A stretch of DNA of 64,000 nt from Ensifer sp. WSM1721 (GTDB lineage: Bacteria; Pseudomonadota; Alphaproteobacteria; Rhizobiales; Rhizobiaceae), in NCBI RefSeq assembly GCF_000513895.2, contig NZ_CP165782.1, forward strand, positions 2,619,501-2,683,500, in the 5' to 3' direction. Below are positions 46,082 to 57,826 of the stretch, piece by piece. A program made the position numbers and the translations under genes. The notes beneath the pieces are model-generated. The model worked only from the letters and a program-made list of their open reading frames with translations, made no database searches and had not been told where the DNA came from. Numbering within the stretch: the stretch's first letter is position 1; every line of letters starts with the position of its first letter.

Positions 46082-47380
46082 CTAGTCCTCAAAAGGGTCC
46101 GTCACAAGTATCGTGTCGTCGCGCTCCGGGCTCGTCGAAAGAAGCGCGACCGGTGCTCCGATCAGTTCCTCGACCTGGCGAACATACTTGATCGCCTGCG
46201 CCGGAAGATCGGCCCAGCTACGGGCGCCGACAGTCGATTCCTTCCAGCCTTCGAGCGTAATATAGACCGGCTTTACCGAGGCTTGCTGCGCCTGACTTGC
46301 GGGAAGATGGTCGATCTCTTGTCCGTCCAGAGTATAGCCGACGCAAATCTTCAACTCGTCGAGGCCATCGAGCACGTCGAGCTTGGTGAGCGCGATGCCG
46401 GTAATGCCGTTTGCGGCAACCGACTGGCGTACGAGCGCCGCGTCGAACCAGCCGCAGCGACGCTTGCGCCCGGTGACCGTCCCGAACTCGTGTCCGCGCT
46501 CACCGAGGAACTGGCCGATCTCATCGTTGAGCTCGGTCGGAAATGGCCCTTCGCCGACGCGCGTCGTGTAGGCTTTGGTGATGCCGAGAATATAGCCGAG
46601 CGAGCCCGGCCCCATGCCGGAGCCGGCAGCCGCCTGGCCGGCTACCGTGTTCGACGAGGTGACGAACGGATAGGTGCCGTGGTCGATATCGAGCAGCGTG
46701 CCTTGTGCGCCCTCGAAGAGGATGCGCGCGCCCTTGCGGCGCTCCCGGTCGAGCAGCAGCCAGACCGTATCCATGAACGGCAGCACCCGCGCGGCGACCG
46801 AAGACAATTCATCCATGATCGCCTGGTGGCTGATCTCCGCCTCGCCGAGTCCGCGGCGCAGCGCATTGTGGTGGGTCAGCAGCCGGTCGACCTTCGCCGG
46901 CAGCGTATCGAGATCGGCAAGGTCCATGACGCGGATGGCGCGGCGGCCGACCTTGTCCTCATAGGCCGGCCCGATGCCGCGGCGTGTCGTGCCGATCTTG
47001 GTGCCGCTGTTGGAAGCCGCATCCTCGCGGAAACCGTCGAGCTCCCGATGGAGCGAAAGAATGAGCGTGGCGTTATCGGCGATGCGCAGGTTCTCGGGCG
47101 TGATCTTGACACCCTGGCCGGCGAGCTTGTCAATCTCCGCGATAAGCGCATGCGGGTCGATCACCACGCCATTGCCGATGACGGCGAGCTTGCCCGGCCG
47201 GACGACGCCGGAAGGCAGCAGCGACAGCTTGTAGCTGACGCCGTCGATCACCAGGGTGTGGCCGGCATTGTGACCGCCTTGGAAGCGCACGACGATGTCG
47301 GCGCGCTCCGAGAGCCAGTCCACGATCTTGCCTTTGCCTTCGTCGCCCCATTGGGAACCGACCACCACGACATTCGTCAT
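46082..47380 (-). CDS. purA: Adenylosuccinate synthetase
   Basis: A 432-residue enzyme joining IMP and aspartate with GTP, the first step from IMP to [14 protein letters not shown] at about 8-18 is the P-loop; the catalytic Asp and His are in this segment and [16 protein letters not shown]-like [10 protein letters not shown] follows later. The start at 47380 gives the standard length; the frame is open to 47428. Confidence 0.97.
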   Translation of the reverse strand: MTNVVVVGSQWGDEGKGKIVDWLSERADIVVRFQGGHNAGHTLVIDGVSYKLSLLPSGVVRPGKLAVIGNGVVIDPHALIAEIDKLAGQGVKITPENLRIADNATLILSLHRELDGFREDAASNSGTKIGTTRRGIGPAYEDKVGRRAIRVMDLADLDTLPAKVDRLLTHHNALRRGLGEAEISHQAIMDELSSVAARVLPFMDTVWLLLDRERRKGARILFEGAQGTLLDIDHGTYPFVTSSNTVAGQAAAGSGMGPGSLGYILGITKAYTTRVGEGPFPTELNDEIGQFLGERGHEFGTVTGRKRRCGWFDAALVRQSVAANGITGIALTKLDVLDGLDELKICVGYTLDGQEIDHLPASQAQQASVKPVYITLEGWKESTVGARSWADLPAQAIKYVRQVEELIGAPVALLSTSPERDDTILVTDPFED

Positions 47381-47584
47381 AATTCTCTTCCTGTTCACAC
47401 GCGCATGGAGAGATTGCGCTGTTCTCAAACCCGCGCATCTATACTGTGTTGTCTTTCGGAAAGCGACCCCGTTGTGACCTGCCGCCGGCCCTTTTTGAAT
47501 GACAAGCTGCCGGTTTAAAGCCTATATCTCGAACCCTCCGCCTGTCCGGCACCCCAACGCTTCACCCCCACGGATCGCCTCGTC

Positions 47585-48475
47585 GTGAACGCCAGAGCCT
47601 ATTTCTATCTCAGCATTACTGCGCTCTTCTGGGGCGGAAATTCGGTCGCCGGCAAGATGGCCGTCGGGCATGTAAGCCCCATGATGCTGACGACGCTGCG
47701 CTGGCTGGTCGCGCTTGTCGTCATTCTCGCGTTAATGACACCCCAGATCCGCCGCGATTGGGACAAGATTCGCTCGCACTGGCTGCAGCTCATCGCCTAT
47801 GGCGCCGTCGGCTTCACTTTGTTCAATGCCTTCCTCTATTCGGCGGTGAAATATACGAGCGCCATCAACGCCGTCATCCTGCAGGCCGGTATTCCCATGC
47901 TGATCTTTCTCTTCAATTTCGCGCTTTTTAGGATGAAGGCCTCGCTTGCCCAGGTCGTCGGCTTCACCGTAACCCTGATCGGGGTACTGCTCACGGCCGC
48001 GCACGGCGATCTTGCGAGCCTGATGCGGTTGCGGTTCAATTTCGGCGACGCGCTGATGATCCTCGCCTGCATCGTCTATGCCGCCTACACGGTGGCGCTG
48101 CGCTGGAAGCCCGCGATGCACTGGCAGAGTTTCATCGCGGCCCCGGCATTCGGGGCGCTCCTAAGCGCCATTCCTCTCCTCTTCTGGGAGCTTTCGACCG
48201 GCAGCGCGATCGTACCGGACGCAACCGGCTGGGCGATCGTGCTTTATGCCGCGATCTTCCCGTCGCTGATGTCGCAGGTCCTCTACGTCCGCGGCGTCGA
48301 GATGATCGGCGCCAACCGCGCCGGCCTCTTCATCAACGCCATCCCGGTGTTCGGGACGCTTCTGTCGGTCCTTCTCGTCGGCGAGGCGTTCCAGCCGTTT
48401 CACCTGGTGGCTCTGGCGCTCGTTCTCGGCGGCATCGCGATCGCAGAGCGGGGGCGGCCGAAGCTGCCGCGATAA
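47585..48475 (+). CDS. DMT-superfamily EamA transporter
   Basis: A 296-residue protein with ten hydrophobic segments in two EamA repeats (about 8-140 and 150-290); substrate unknown, typical members export amino acids or metabolites. The start is GTG 47585. It is divergent from purA and convergent with serA, with a terminator hairpin between. Confidence 0.87.
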   Translation: MNARAYFYLSITALFWGGNSVAGKMAVGHVSPMMLTTLRWLVALVVILALMTPQIRRDWDKIRSHWLQLIAYGAVGFTLFNAFLYSAVKYTSAINAVILQAGIPMLIFLFNFALFRMKASLAQVVGFTVTLIGVLLTAAHGDLASLMRLRFNFGDALMILACIVYAAYTVALRWKPAMHWQSFIAAPAFGALLSAIPLLFWELSTGSAIVPDATGWAIVLYAAIFPSLMSQVLYVRGVEMIGANRAGLFINAIPVFGTLLSVLLVGEAFQPFHLVALALVLGGIAIAERGRPKLPR

Positions 48476-48511
48476 CCGCACCCTATGCCTGCCCTGCGGC
48501 ACCGCGCCTTC

Positions 48512-48548
48512 ATAAAAAAGAAGAGCGCGCCGGGATACCGGCGCGCTC
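48512..48548 (-). terminator. serA terminator
   Basis: GAGCGCGCCGG / CCGGCGCGCTC stem with a four-base loop; on the minus strand it is followed by TTCTTTTTT, after the serA stop. Confidence 0.85.
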
Positions 48549-48579
48549 CAATTCGTCTGTGTCGAATGCGCTCTTGCGT

Positions 48580-50175
48580 TCAATCGATATTGAACACCAG
48601 CGGCTTTGCCTGACGGATCGCCGGGTTCGCGCGCAGGCGGTCGAGCACGGTCTCGGAGACCGGGCCGTCGACGTAAAGCAGCGCGATCGCGTCGCCGCCC
48701 TGCTTCTCGCGGCCGAGCTGGAAGTTCGCGATGTTGACATTCGCTTCGCCGAGCGTCGTGCCGATGAAGCCGATCATGCCCGGGACGTCGGTATTGGTGA
48801 GGTAGACCATGTGGTTGCCGACATCCGCATCGAGATTGATGCCCTTGATCTGGATGAAGCGCGGCTTGCCGTCTGAGAAGACGGTGCCCGCGACCGAGCG
48901 GGTCTGGTTCGCGGTCTTCACCGTCAGCTTGATGTAGCCGTCGAAGACGCCGGTCTTGTCGCGCTTGACCTCGGAAAGGATGATGCCCTTTTCCTTCACC
49001 ATGACCGGCGCCGAAACCATGTTCACGTCCGCCACCTGCGGACGGATCAGGCCGGCGAGCACTGCGCTCGTCAGCGCCTTGGTGTTCATCGCCGCGGTGG
49101 CACCGTCATAGAGGATCTCGATCTCCTTGATGGCGCTTTCCGTGACCTGCCCGACAAAGGCGCCGAGAACGTCGGCGAGCCGGATGAAAGGCCTCAGGAT
49201 CGGCGCCTCTTCGGCGGTGATCGACGGCATGTTGATGGCGTTCGAGACGGCGCCCTTGACGAGATAGTCCGACATCTGCTCGGCGATCTGCAGAGCGACG
49301 TTCTCCTGCGCCTCAGTGGTCGAGGCGCCGAGATGCGGCGTGCAGACGACATTCGGCAGGCCGAAGAGCGGGCTTTCGGTAGCGGGCTCCACCTCGAAGA
49401 CGTCGAATCCCGCACCGGCGACATGACCGGACTTCAGTGCCTCGGCGAGCGCCTTCTCATCCACGAGACCGCCGCGAGCGCAGTTGATGATGCGCACGCC
49501 CGGCTTGGTCTTGGCGATGGCTTCCGCGCTCAGGATGTTGCGCGTCTTGTCCGTCAGCGGCACATGCAAGGTGATGAAATCAGCTTGCGCGAGCAGCTCG
49601 TCGAGCTCGACCTTGACGACGCCCATCTCCTCCGCCCGCTCCCTCGACAGGAAAGGGTCATAGGCGATGACGTGCATCTTGAGGCCGATGGCGCGGGCGC
49701 AGACGATCGAGCCGATATTGCCGGCACCGATGACGCCAAGCACCTTGCCGGTGATCTCGACACCCATGAACTTCGACTTCTCCCACTTGCCAGCCTGGGT
49801 CGAGCCATCGGCGGCCGGGAGCTGGCGGGCGACCGCGAACATCAGCGCGATCGCATGCTCTGCGGTGGTGATCGAGTTGCCGAAAGGCGTGTTCATGACG
49901 ATGATGCCGCGGCGCGAAGCGGCCGGAATATCGACGTTGTCGACGCCGATGCCGGCGCGACCGACGACCTTCAGATTGGTCGCGGCGGCGATCAGCTTCT
50001 CGGTCACCTTGGTGGCCGACCGGATGGCGAGGCCATCATATTTGCCGATGACTTCGGCAAGCCTTTCCTTGTCCTTGCCGAGCTTCGGCTCGAAATCCAC
50101 TTCGACGCCGCGATCGCGGAAAATCTGGACGGCGGTTTCCGACAGTTCGTCGGATACGAGTACGCGAGGTGCCAT
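48580..50175 (-). CDS. serA: D-3-phosphoglycerate dehydrogenase
   Basis: A 531-residue long-form SerA: N-terminal substrate and NAD-binding domains with VLGVIGAGNIGSIV and the HLGASTTEAQENVA catalytic His region, then an intervening ASB domain and a C-terminal ACT domain (HMVYLTNTDVPGMIGFIG) for serine feedback. It catalyses the first step of serine synthesis. serC lies 79 bases upstream on the same strand. Confidence 0.97.
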   Translation of the reverse strand: MAPRVLVSDELSETAVQIFRDRGVEVDFEPKLGKDKERLAEVIGKYDGLAIRSATKVTEKLIAAATNLKVVGRAGIGVDNVDIPAASRRGIIVMNTPFGNSITTAEHAIALMFAVARQLPAADGSTQAGKWEKSKFMGVEITGKVLGVIGAGNIGSIVCARAIGLKMHVIAYDPFLSRERAEEMGVVKVELDELLAQADFITLHVPLTDKTRNILSAEAIAKTKPGVRIINCARGGLVDEKALAEALKSGHVAGAGFDVFEVEPATESPLFGLPNVVCTPHLGASTTEAQENVALQIAEQMSDYLVKGAVSNAINMPSITAEEAPILRPFIRLADVLGAFVGQVTESAIKEIEILYDGATAAMNTKALTSAVLAGLIRPQVADVNMVSAPVMVKEKGIILSEVKRDKTGVFDGYIKLTVKTANQTRSVAGTVFSDGKPRFIQIKGINLDADVGNHMVYLTNTDVPGMIGFIGTTLGEANVNIANFQLGREKQGGDAIALLYVDGPVSETVLDRLRANPAIRQAKPLVFNID

Positions 50176-50254
50176 GAAGGCCTCCTTGAAGATCAGGTCT
50201 TAACGGTTCGGGAACGGCTTCGCCCCCAGGGAGAGCGAAGCAATCGCATCGAAA

Positions 50255-51433
50255 TCAGGCGGCAGCCTGCGAAAGCGTTGCTTTCTGGGTCTCGAAGGCC
50301 CAGGTAAGCCACGGTATCAGCGCTTCCATGTCGGACGTGTCGATCGTCGCACCGGCCCAGATGCGGAGCCCGGACGGGGCATCGCGATAGTGGCCGATAT
50401 CGAAAGCGACGCCTTCCTTGTCGAGAAGGGCGACGACACCCTTGGCGAAGGCTGCCTGCGCATCCGCATCAAGCGCCGAAACGTCAGGGTCGACAATCTT
50501 CAGGCAGACGGACGTGTTCGAGCGGGTTTCCGGCTTGACCGCGAGGTTAGCGATCCAGTCGTTGGCCGCAACGAAACGGTGGATGACCTCGGCGTTGGCG
50601 TCGGCGCGGGCGATCAAGCCCTTGAGGCCGCCGACCGACTTCGCCCAGAGCAGCGCGTCGATATAATCTTCGACGCAAAGCATGGAGGGCGTGTTGATCG
50701 TCTCGCCGGTGAAGATGCCCTCGATAAGCTTGCCGCCCTTGGTCATGCGGAAGATCTTCGGCAGCGGCCAGGCCGGCACATAGCCCTCCAGCCGCTCGAC
50801 CGCACGGGGGCTCAAGATCAGCACGCCATGGCCGCCCTCGCCGCCTAGCACTTTCTGCCAGGAGAAAGTGACAACATCGAGCTTGGCGAAATCAAGAGCC
50901 TGCGCGAAAGCAGCCGAGGTCGCGTCGCAGATCGTCAGCCCCTTGCGGTCCGCCGGAATGAAATCTGCATTCGGCACGCGCACGCCGGAAGTCGTGCCAT
51001 TCCAGGTGAAGACGACGTCGCGGTCGAAATCGACCTTGGTGAGATCCGGCAGTTCGCCGTAGTCGGCTTCGAATCGGCGGACATCGGCAAGCTTCAGTTG
51101 CTTGACAACGTCGGTCACCCAGCCCGCACCAAAGCTCTCCCAGGCCAGCATGTCGACACCGCGGGCGCCGAGCAGCGACCAGAGCGCCATTTCAACGGCG
51201 CCGGTATCGGAAGCGGGCACGATACCGATGCGGTAATCGGCCGGAACTTCTAGAATTTCCCGGGTAAGATCAATGGCTTGCTTGAGCTTCGTCTTGCCGA
51301 TCTTGGCGCGGTGCGAACGACCGAGCGGTGCATCGGAGAGAGCTTCGAGCGTCCAGCCGGGACGCTTCGCGCAAGGACCGGAAGAAAAATGGGTATTCGC
51401 CGGGCGCACGGCCGGCTTGGCAGGCTTCGTCAT
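50255..51433 (-). CDS. serC: Phosphoserine aminotransferase
   Basis: A 392-residue class V PLP aminotransferase of the longer alphaproteobacterial type, converting 3-phosphohydroxypyruvate to phosphoserine. The PLP lysine is in [16 protein letters not shown]. It is first in a serC-serA operon. Its leader contains two hairpins, the second enclosing the ribosome binding site. Confidence 0.95.
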   Translation of the reverse strand: MTKPAKPAVRPANTHFSSGPCAKRPGWTLEALSDAPLGRSHRAKIGKTKLKQAIDLTREILEVPADYRIGIVPASDTGAVEMALWSLLGARGVDMLAWESFGAGWVTDVVKQLKLADVRRFEADYGELPDLTKVDFDRDVVFTWNGTTSGVRVPNADFIPADRKGLTICDATSAAFAQALDFAKLDVVTFSWQKVLGGEGGHGVLILSPRAVERLEGYVPAWPLPKIFRMTKGGKLIEGIFTGETINTPSMLCVEDYIDALLWAKSVGGLKGLIARADANAEVIHRFVAANDWIANLAVKPETRSNTSVCLKIVDPDVSALDADAQAAFAKGVVALLDKEGVAFDIGHYRDAPSGLRIWAGATIDTSDMEALIPWLTWAFETQKATLSQAAA

Positions 51434-51436
51434 ATG

Positions 51437-51473
51437 CTATCCTCTCAGATAGAAGCCCCTCGTTGGGGAGGGG
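51437..51473 (-). promoter_or_regulatory. serC leader RNA (two hairpins), candidate serC motif
   Basis: On the minus strand the leader folds as CCCCTC / GAGGGG (51456-51473), then CTATC / GATAG with loop TGAGAG (51437-51452); the GAGAGG ribosome binding site lies in the second hairpin, three bases before ATG. This matches the described alphaproteobacterial serC RNA motif in position and layout, from memory of that motif. Confidence 0.5.
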
Positions 51474-51486
51474 TGTCCCGCCGCCG

Positions 51487-51516
51487 GGAATATGGTGAGC
51501 CGGAGAGGAAGTCAAG
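51487..51516 (-). promoter_or_regulatory. serC promoter
   Basis: On the minus strand CTTGAC, 18 bases, TATTCC. Transcription would begin near 51480, leaving a leader of about 45 bases that contains just the two hairpins. Confidence 0.5.
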
Positions 51517-51567
51517 CGCCTTGCGTCGCGTTTGAAAAAATTTATGGCGTTTCCGGCAATGTGCCTA

Positions 51568-51669
51568 ATGCATGTCGCCCGCAAGTGTGCAGCGGTTTCG
51601 GGACAACGACATGCATTCAAACAAAGATTAAAGCGCGTCGCATGCTCCAATTGAATGCGACGCGCTTTA
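51568..51669. repeat. Palindromic repeat, family C
   Basis: AATGCATGTCG ... CGACATGCATT encloses GTGTGCAGCGGTTTCGGG; CAAACAAAGATT links to a second hairpin, AAAGCGCGTCGCAT / ATGCGACGCGCTTT. Same plan as 26425-26516. It ends at the stop codon of the outer-membrane gene. Confidence 0.75.
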
Positions 51670-51676
51670 GGCGCAT

Positions 51677-52513
51677 TCACCAAAGCGCAAAACGCAAGCC
51701 CGCACGGATTTCATGACGAGTGAGGCCGTCGTCATATCCTTTGGCGCCGCTTGCCCCGGTAAGGGACTCCGAACCGAAGCCGAACATGCCGCCATCCGCA
51801 ATGCGCGAAAAGCGATAGCCAATATCGAGCTTCAACCGGTCCGTGACCTCGTAGGACACGCCTGCCATCAGCGCATAGGTAAAACGCCAACTGTCACGTC
51901 CCGCATAGGAAGCCCCTCCGGACGCGCCGGCACAGGCGCCGCCGCCGGCAACGCAGGTCGTCGTCTCATGGACGGTGTTCCAGTCGATGTGGGTCGCACC
52001 GATGCCGGCGCCAAGATAAGGCGTGAAGCCGGCAAGCGTCGCCAGATCCACATAGCCGTTCGCCATCACTCCAAGTGCGGAGAAATTGGCGCTGTGAGAA
52101 AAGGCACAGGACGTTCCTGGCCCCTCGCCCGCGCAGGGAGTGGCGACAAGCGATGAGCCGTCGAAGCGGCCCTCGAAATATTCCGCCGTCAGGTCGGCGC
52201 GAAAGACATCGGTGAATTGGTAGCCTATGCCGAGCGTGCCGGCGACCGGCTTGTCGAAGCGGGCGTGGTCGAAGCGAAGATTGCTGTAGCTACCGGTGCC
52301 GGCGTCGAAGCTGCGATAGAAGGGATCGCCCTCATCCCGCCAACCAGCATAGCCGATGTCGCCGCGTAGATAGAGGCGACCGGCCTCCCGAGCCTCCCTG
52401 GAGATCGTAATCTCGGGAGCATCGAGCAAATCGTCGTCGGCGGCCCGCGCAGTGCCAGACGCTAGGAGGCCGGCGCAAAGCGCAATGCTCCAAAATCCCT
52501 GCCGCCAGTCCAT
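51677..52513 (-). CDS. Outer-membrane beta-barrel protein (Omp25-like)
   Basis: A 278-residue protein with a signal peptide over about 1-25 ending ARA. It then shows alternating strands with the repeated family pattern YLRGDIGYAG, TLGIGYQFTDVFRADL, FTPYLGAGIGATHIDW, WRFTYALMAGVSYEV and a terminal RAGLRFALW, ending in aromatic Trp as outer-membrane proteins do. Two cysteine pairs occur in loops. The start is ATG 52513. A paralogue lies at 52800. Confidence 0.83.
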   Translation of the reverse strand: MDWRQGFWSIALCAGLLASGTARAADDDLLDAPEITISREAREAGRLYLRGDIGYAGWRDEGDPFYRSFDAGTGSYSNLRFDHARFDKPVAGTLGIGYQFTDVFRADLTAEYFEGRFDGSSLVATPCAGEGPGTSCAFSHSANFSALGVMANGYVDLATLAGFTPYLGAGIGATHIDWNTVHETTTCVAGGGACAGASGGASYAGRDSWRFTYALMAGVSYEVTDRLKLDIGYRFSRIADGGMFGFGSESLTGASGAKGYDDGLTRHEIRAGLRFALW

Positions 52514-52550
52514 TCCCACGCCCTTTCGCCTCGGTCGTCAGCGGCTTGGC

Positions 52551-52612
52551 TGCTGCATGTTTCCCTGAACAGGAGCTGCTCGGGACAAGAGCATGCAGCA
52601 ATTCAAGTGCTG
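52551..52612. repeat. Palindromic repeat, family B
   Basis: CTGCTGCATGTTTCCC ... GGGACAAGAGCATGCAGCA followed by ATTCAAGTGCTGGACC, related to the copies at 25733 and 42435. Confidence 0.65.
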
Positions 52613-52750
52613 GACCTTTGCGCCTCAAGGGACGCAGGTCGCTGCAGCAGCCATGCTGATCATCGGCGTTAACTATTGCAGGCACGGGTTAACTATGGGT
52701 TAACCATCTATCTTAGCATTTTGTACACTCCGTCTGTTCCGGCAAAACGA

Positions 52751-52774
52751 AAGGGCCGCCCCAAGGGCGGCCCT
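52751..52774 (-). terminator. Terminator of the second Omp25-like gene
   Basis: AGGGCCGCC / GGCGGCCCT hairpin; on the minus strand it is followed by TTCGTTTT. Confidence 0.75.
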
Positions 52775-52799
52775 CCTAAAAATTGCAGAGTTCCTCCGA

Positions 52800-53627
52800 T
52801 CACTTGTACACGATCGGCTCAGCCGGCGGCACGTAGGCCGCTTCACAGTTGTCGCCGAAAGAATAACGCAGGCCGGCCCGCGCCTCATGCACATAAATGT
52901 CCTTGTCGTAGGCCGGGCCGCTGTTGAGATTGTAGCCGAACATCTTGCCATCATTGATATGGCGGAAGCGGTAGCCGACATCGGCCTTGAGGTTGCAGGT
53001 CAGGTCCACGGCAGTGCCGGCCATCAGCGCATAGGTGAACCGCCAACCGCTTTCGCCCCTGTGCTCGACCGTCGGATCGCAGTTCGTCGGATCGGTAGCG
53101 TCGCAGCTCGTATTGCGCAGCGTTCCCCACTTCACCCGCGTACCGCCGATACCGGCACCGACATAGGGCGTGAAGGCGCCGTAGGTTCCGAGATCCACAT
53201 AGGCGTTGGCGAGCAGGCTCCAGGCGGACATGGACGCGACATCGTTCGACACGCAGTTGACAGCGACACCGCAGCTACCGCTGGTCGACCCCTCGAAATC
53301 GGCCTCGCCGAGATAGTCGAGCGTGACATCGGCGCGCAGATAGCTGTTGATCTGATAACCCACACCGCCGCCAAGAACGTAGGAATCGTCGAGATCGGCG
53401 CTGTCGAAATCAACCAGATTGCTGTTCGAGCCCTGGAAGTAGTGAGCGCCGCGCAGGTCGTTCCAAGCGTATCCGACATCGCCTCGCAAGTACCAGCCGC
53501 TGGCTTGGACCACCTCCACCGGCTGTTCGACGTACGGTGCTTCTGCGGGCGGCTGGTAGACGTCCGCCGCGTAAACCGACGTGCCGCTCAGCAAAATAGC
53601 AGCAACGCCACTTAAAATCTTCCTCAT
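52800..53627 (-). CDS. Outer-membrane beta-barrel protein (Omp25-like paralogue)
   Basis: A 275-residue protein with a signal peptide over about 1-21 ending VYAAD. Mature strands match the gene at 51677 (WYLRGDVGYAWND, GGGVGYQINSYLRADV, FTPYVGAGIGGTRVKWG, WRFTYALMAGTAV, ARAGLRYSFGDN), but the end carries an extra tail, AYVPPAEPIVYK. The start is ATG 53627 with a G-rich site upstream. The N-terminal PPAEAPYVEQPVEV linker is typical of the rhizobial family. Confidence 0.85.
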   Translation of the reverse strand: MRKILSGVAAILLSGTSVYAADVYQPPAEAPYVEQPVEVVQASGWYLRGDVGYAWNDLRGAHYFQGSNSNLVDFDSADLDDSYVLGGGVGYQINSYLRADVTLDYLGEADFEGSTSGSCGVAVNCVSNDVASMSAWSLLANAYVDLGTYGAFTPYVGAGIGGTRVKWGTLRNTSCDATDPTNCDPTVEHRGESGWRFTYALMAGTAVDLTCNLKADVGYRFRHINDGKMFGYNLNSGPAYDKDIYVHEARAGLRYSFGDNCEAAYVPPAEPIVYK

Positions 53628-54067
53628 GCCCAACCCCAATACATTAGAGTATCCTTGCCCGGCTAAACAGCACATGATCGCAGTCAAGCCGTATGCTTGG
53701 CAGCATAATGAATGGGAAAGGTTAAGCCCTGATTAACTACAAAAATTTACCTTGAATATTAACGGTTACTAGTATTCACCCGAGCTAGTGTTGCAGACGG
53801 AAAGAAGACTTCGCGGTCTCGACACGCTCGATGCAATGGTGCTCGATGTTGGCGCCGTTTTTAGGAAGAAGGCGCGAGCGACAAATCTTCACTCCCTCGC
53901 GCTGCTTGCGGGAACAGGGCCACAGCGCCGCGCGTCCAATCGGACGCGCAAAGGTCGCTGTAGTACGCGCCGCGTTCAACTCATGCGACACGCTTCAGGT
54001 CCTTGTTCTTTGCATATCGCCCGAAGCCGCGCAGCCTCTTGGGCCACATGCATAGAGGCGGCAAAAT
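53628..54067. other. Intergenic region upstream of the Omp25-like gene
   Basis: 440 bases without a supported gene. The part near 53690-53780 is AT-rich (CTGATTAACTAC, AATATTAACGG) and probably holds the promoter of the outer-membrane gene. Frames at 53788-54102 lack family resemblance and a ribosome binding site. Confidence 0.45.
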
Positions 54068-55420
54068 CTACGCCGCGCTGCGCACGCTGCCGATCACATT
54101 GACCAGTTCGTCAACGATGCGCTCGACCTGGCCGCGGTCGTCGCCCTCCGCCATCACGCGGATCAGCGGTTCGGTGCCGGAAGGGCGGATGAGGAGGCGG
54201 CCGTTCTTGGCAAGCTGCGCCTCGGCCTCGGCGATCGCCTGCTGCACGGTCGCGTTCTCCAAGGGCTTGCCGGCCGAAATGCGGACGTTCTTCAAGATCT
54301 GCGGCACCGGCTCGAAACGACGGCAGACCTCGCTCACCGTCTTACCCTGCCGCTTGACTACGGCGAGGATCTGCAGCGCCGCGACCAGACCGTCGCCGGT
54401 CGTGCCGAAATCGGAAAGGACGATGTGGCCGGACTGCTCGCCGCCGACATTCAGGCCGTCCTGGCGCATCTGCTCGACGACGTAGCGGTCGCCGACTTTG
54501 GTACGGTGGAGCTTCAGGCGGCGCGCCTGCAGGTAGCGTTCGAGGCCGAGGTTCGACATCACGGTTGCCGCTATGCCGCCGCCTTTCAGCACGCCGTCGG
54601 TCGCCCAGCTATCGGCGATTACCGCCATCAATTGATCGCCGTCGATCACGTTCCCGGTCTCATCGACGATCAGAACCCGGTCGGCATCGCCGTCGAGCGC
54701 GATACCGATATCCGCTCTCACCTCGTGCACCTTCTTCTGCAGCGCCGCCGGATGCGTCGATCCGCATTCGAGGTTGATGTTGACGCCGTTCGGTTCGGTA
54801 CCGATCGTCACCACTTCGGCGCCGAGCTCCCAAAGGGCGGACGGCGCGACCTTGTAGGCCGCACCGTTGGCGCAGTCGATGGCAATCCTGAGGCCTTGCA
54901 GCGTAACGTCGCGCGGCAGCGTGCGCTTGGCTTGTTCGATATAGCGGTAGATGTCGCCGTCGACACGTTTGGCGCGGCCGATATCTTCCGGCTTGGCGAG
55001 CTGTGCCGTCATGTCCTGCTCGAGGAGTTCCTCGATCTGCTCCTCGATATCGTCGGAAAGCTTGTAGCCGTCGGGGCCGAACAGCTTGATACCGTTGTCG
55101 CGGAACGGATTGTGCGAGGCGGAGATCATCACCCCGACGTCCGCGCGCAACGATCGCGTCAGCATGGCGACGCCCGGCGTCGGGATCGGCCCGAGCAGGA
55201 AGACGTCGAGACCCGCCGCCGTGAAGCCGGCGACCATTGCATTTTCGAGCATGTAGCCGGAGAGGCGCGTATCCTTGCCGATCACCACGCGGTGGCGATG
55301 GGCGCCGTTCCTGAAAATGGTTCCGACCGCAATGCCGACCCGCATGGCGAGGTCCGGCGTCATCGGAAAAATATTGGATTGTCCACGAATACCGTCGGTG
55401 CCGAAATATCTGCGCTTCAT
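54068..55420 (-). CDS. glmM: Phosphoglucosamine mutase
   Basis: A 450-residue enzyme interconverting glucosamine-6-P and glucosamine-1-P for peptidoglycan and LPS. The catalytic serine S102 is in ISASHNPF; the Mg loop is DGDADR near 242; the sugar-binding GEQSGH and phosphate-binding RPSGTEPL follow. ATG 55420 has ATGGAG at good spacing. It lies downstream of ftsH, separated by a terminator and 369 bases. Confidence 0.97.
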   Translation of the reverse strand: MKRRYFGTDGIRGQSNIFPMTPDLAMRVGIAVGTIFRNGAHRHRVVIGKDTRLSGYMLENAMVAGFTAAGLDVFLLGPIPTPGVAMLTRSLRADVGVMISASHNPFRDNGIKLFGPDGYKLSDDIEEQIEELLEQDMTAQLAKPEDIGRAKRVDGDIYRYIEQAKRTLPRDVTLQGLRIAIDCANGAAYKVAPSALWELGAEVVTIGTEPNGVNINLECGSTHPAALQKKVHEVRADIGIALDGDADRVLIVDETGNVIDGDQLMAVIADSWATDGVLKGGGIAATVMSNLGLERYLQARRLKLHRTKVGDRYVVEQMRQDGLNVGGEQSGHIVLSDFGTTGDGLVAALQILAVVKRQGKTVSEVCRRFEPVPQILKNVRISAGKPLENATVQQAIAEAEAQLAKNGRLLIRPSGTEPLIRVMAEGDDRGQVERIVDELVNVIGSVRSAA

Positions 55421-55736
55421 AAAAACTCCATTGTCCTGCTTCGGCAGGATCTCTTTTGCCGGCCCCATCTGCCTGCGTGTTCCGCGACGGGTTTTCATGT
55501 CTGCGAAGACCTCGCTTACGGGCCCGTCTCCAACTCGGAATGAGGGGAAGCGTCGGGCAAACTCTCCACACCCGTCCGCTCTTGGTCGTTAAACGCCCTC
55601 CCCGATCAGATCGGGAAAATCAAGTGGCCCCGCGCCATCTTTGGCACAAAACCGTGTGAAACGGCAGCAATCCTACCATCAGAAATCATTACAGCGCGTT
55701 ACCAAGCGCAGGAGAAGAAAAAAGAAACGGCGCATC
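55421..55736. other. Intergenic region between ftsH and glmM
   Basis: About 316 bases with no supported gene; presumably the glmM promoter. The stretch near 55700-55740 is A-rich on the plus strand because it is the tail of the ftsH terminator. Confidence 0.45.
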
Positions 55737-55770
55737 AAAAAAGCCGCCGCCCCTTCGGAGCGACGGCTTT
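55737..55770 (-). terminator. ftsH terminator
   Basis: On the minus strand AAAGCCGTCGC pairs with GCGGCGGCTTT around a TCCGAAGGG-type loop, followed by further T, 20 bases after the ftsH stop. Confidence 0.75.
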
Positions 55771-55789
55771 GATCATCATGCTTAACGGC

Positions 55790-57727
<1,938 letters not shown>

Positions 57728-57826
57728 CGAACTCCCCGGAACCTGCCGCAGGCCGCACGATCGGCGGCCCGTACTCTTGTTCCTAACATAAGGTTCCGGT
57801 GCCGCCTTGCCAAGGCAAACCGCCGG

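Noticed and set aside
45107..47518. 803-codon open frame on the plus strand
   Set aside because: It is antisense to purA and the acidic membrane protein; its long Arg/Leu stretches mirror the acidic codons.
53788..54102. 104-codon frame upstream of the Omp25-like gene
   Set aside because: Composition is Arg/Ser/Ala-rich, there is no ribosome binding site or family match, and it overlaps the end of glmM.
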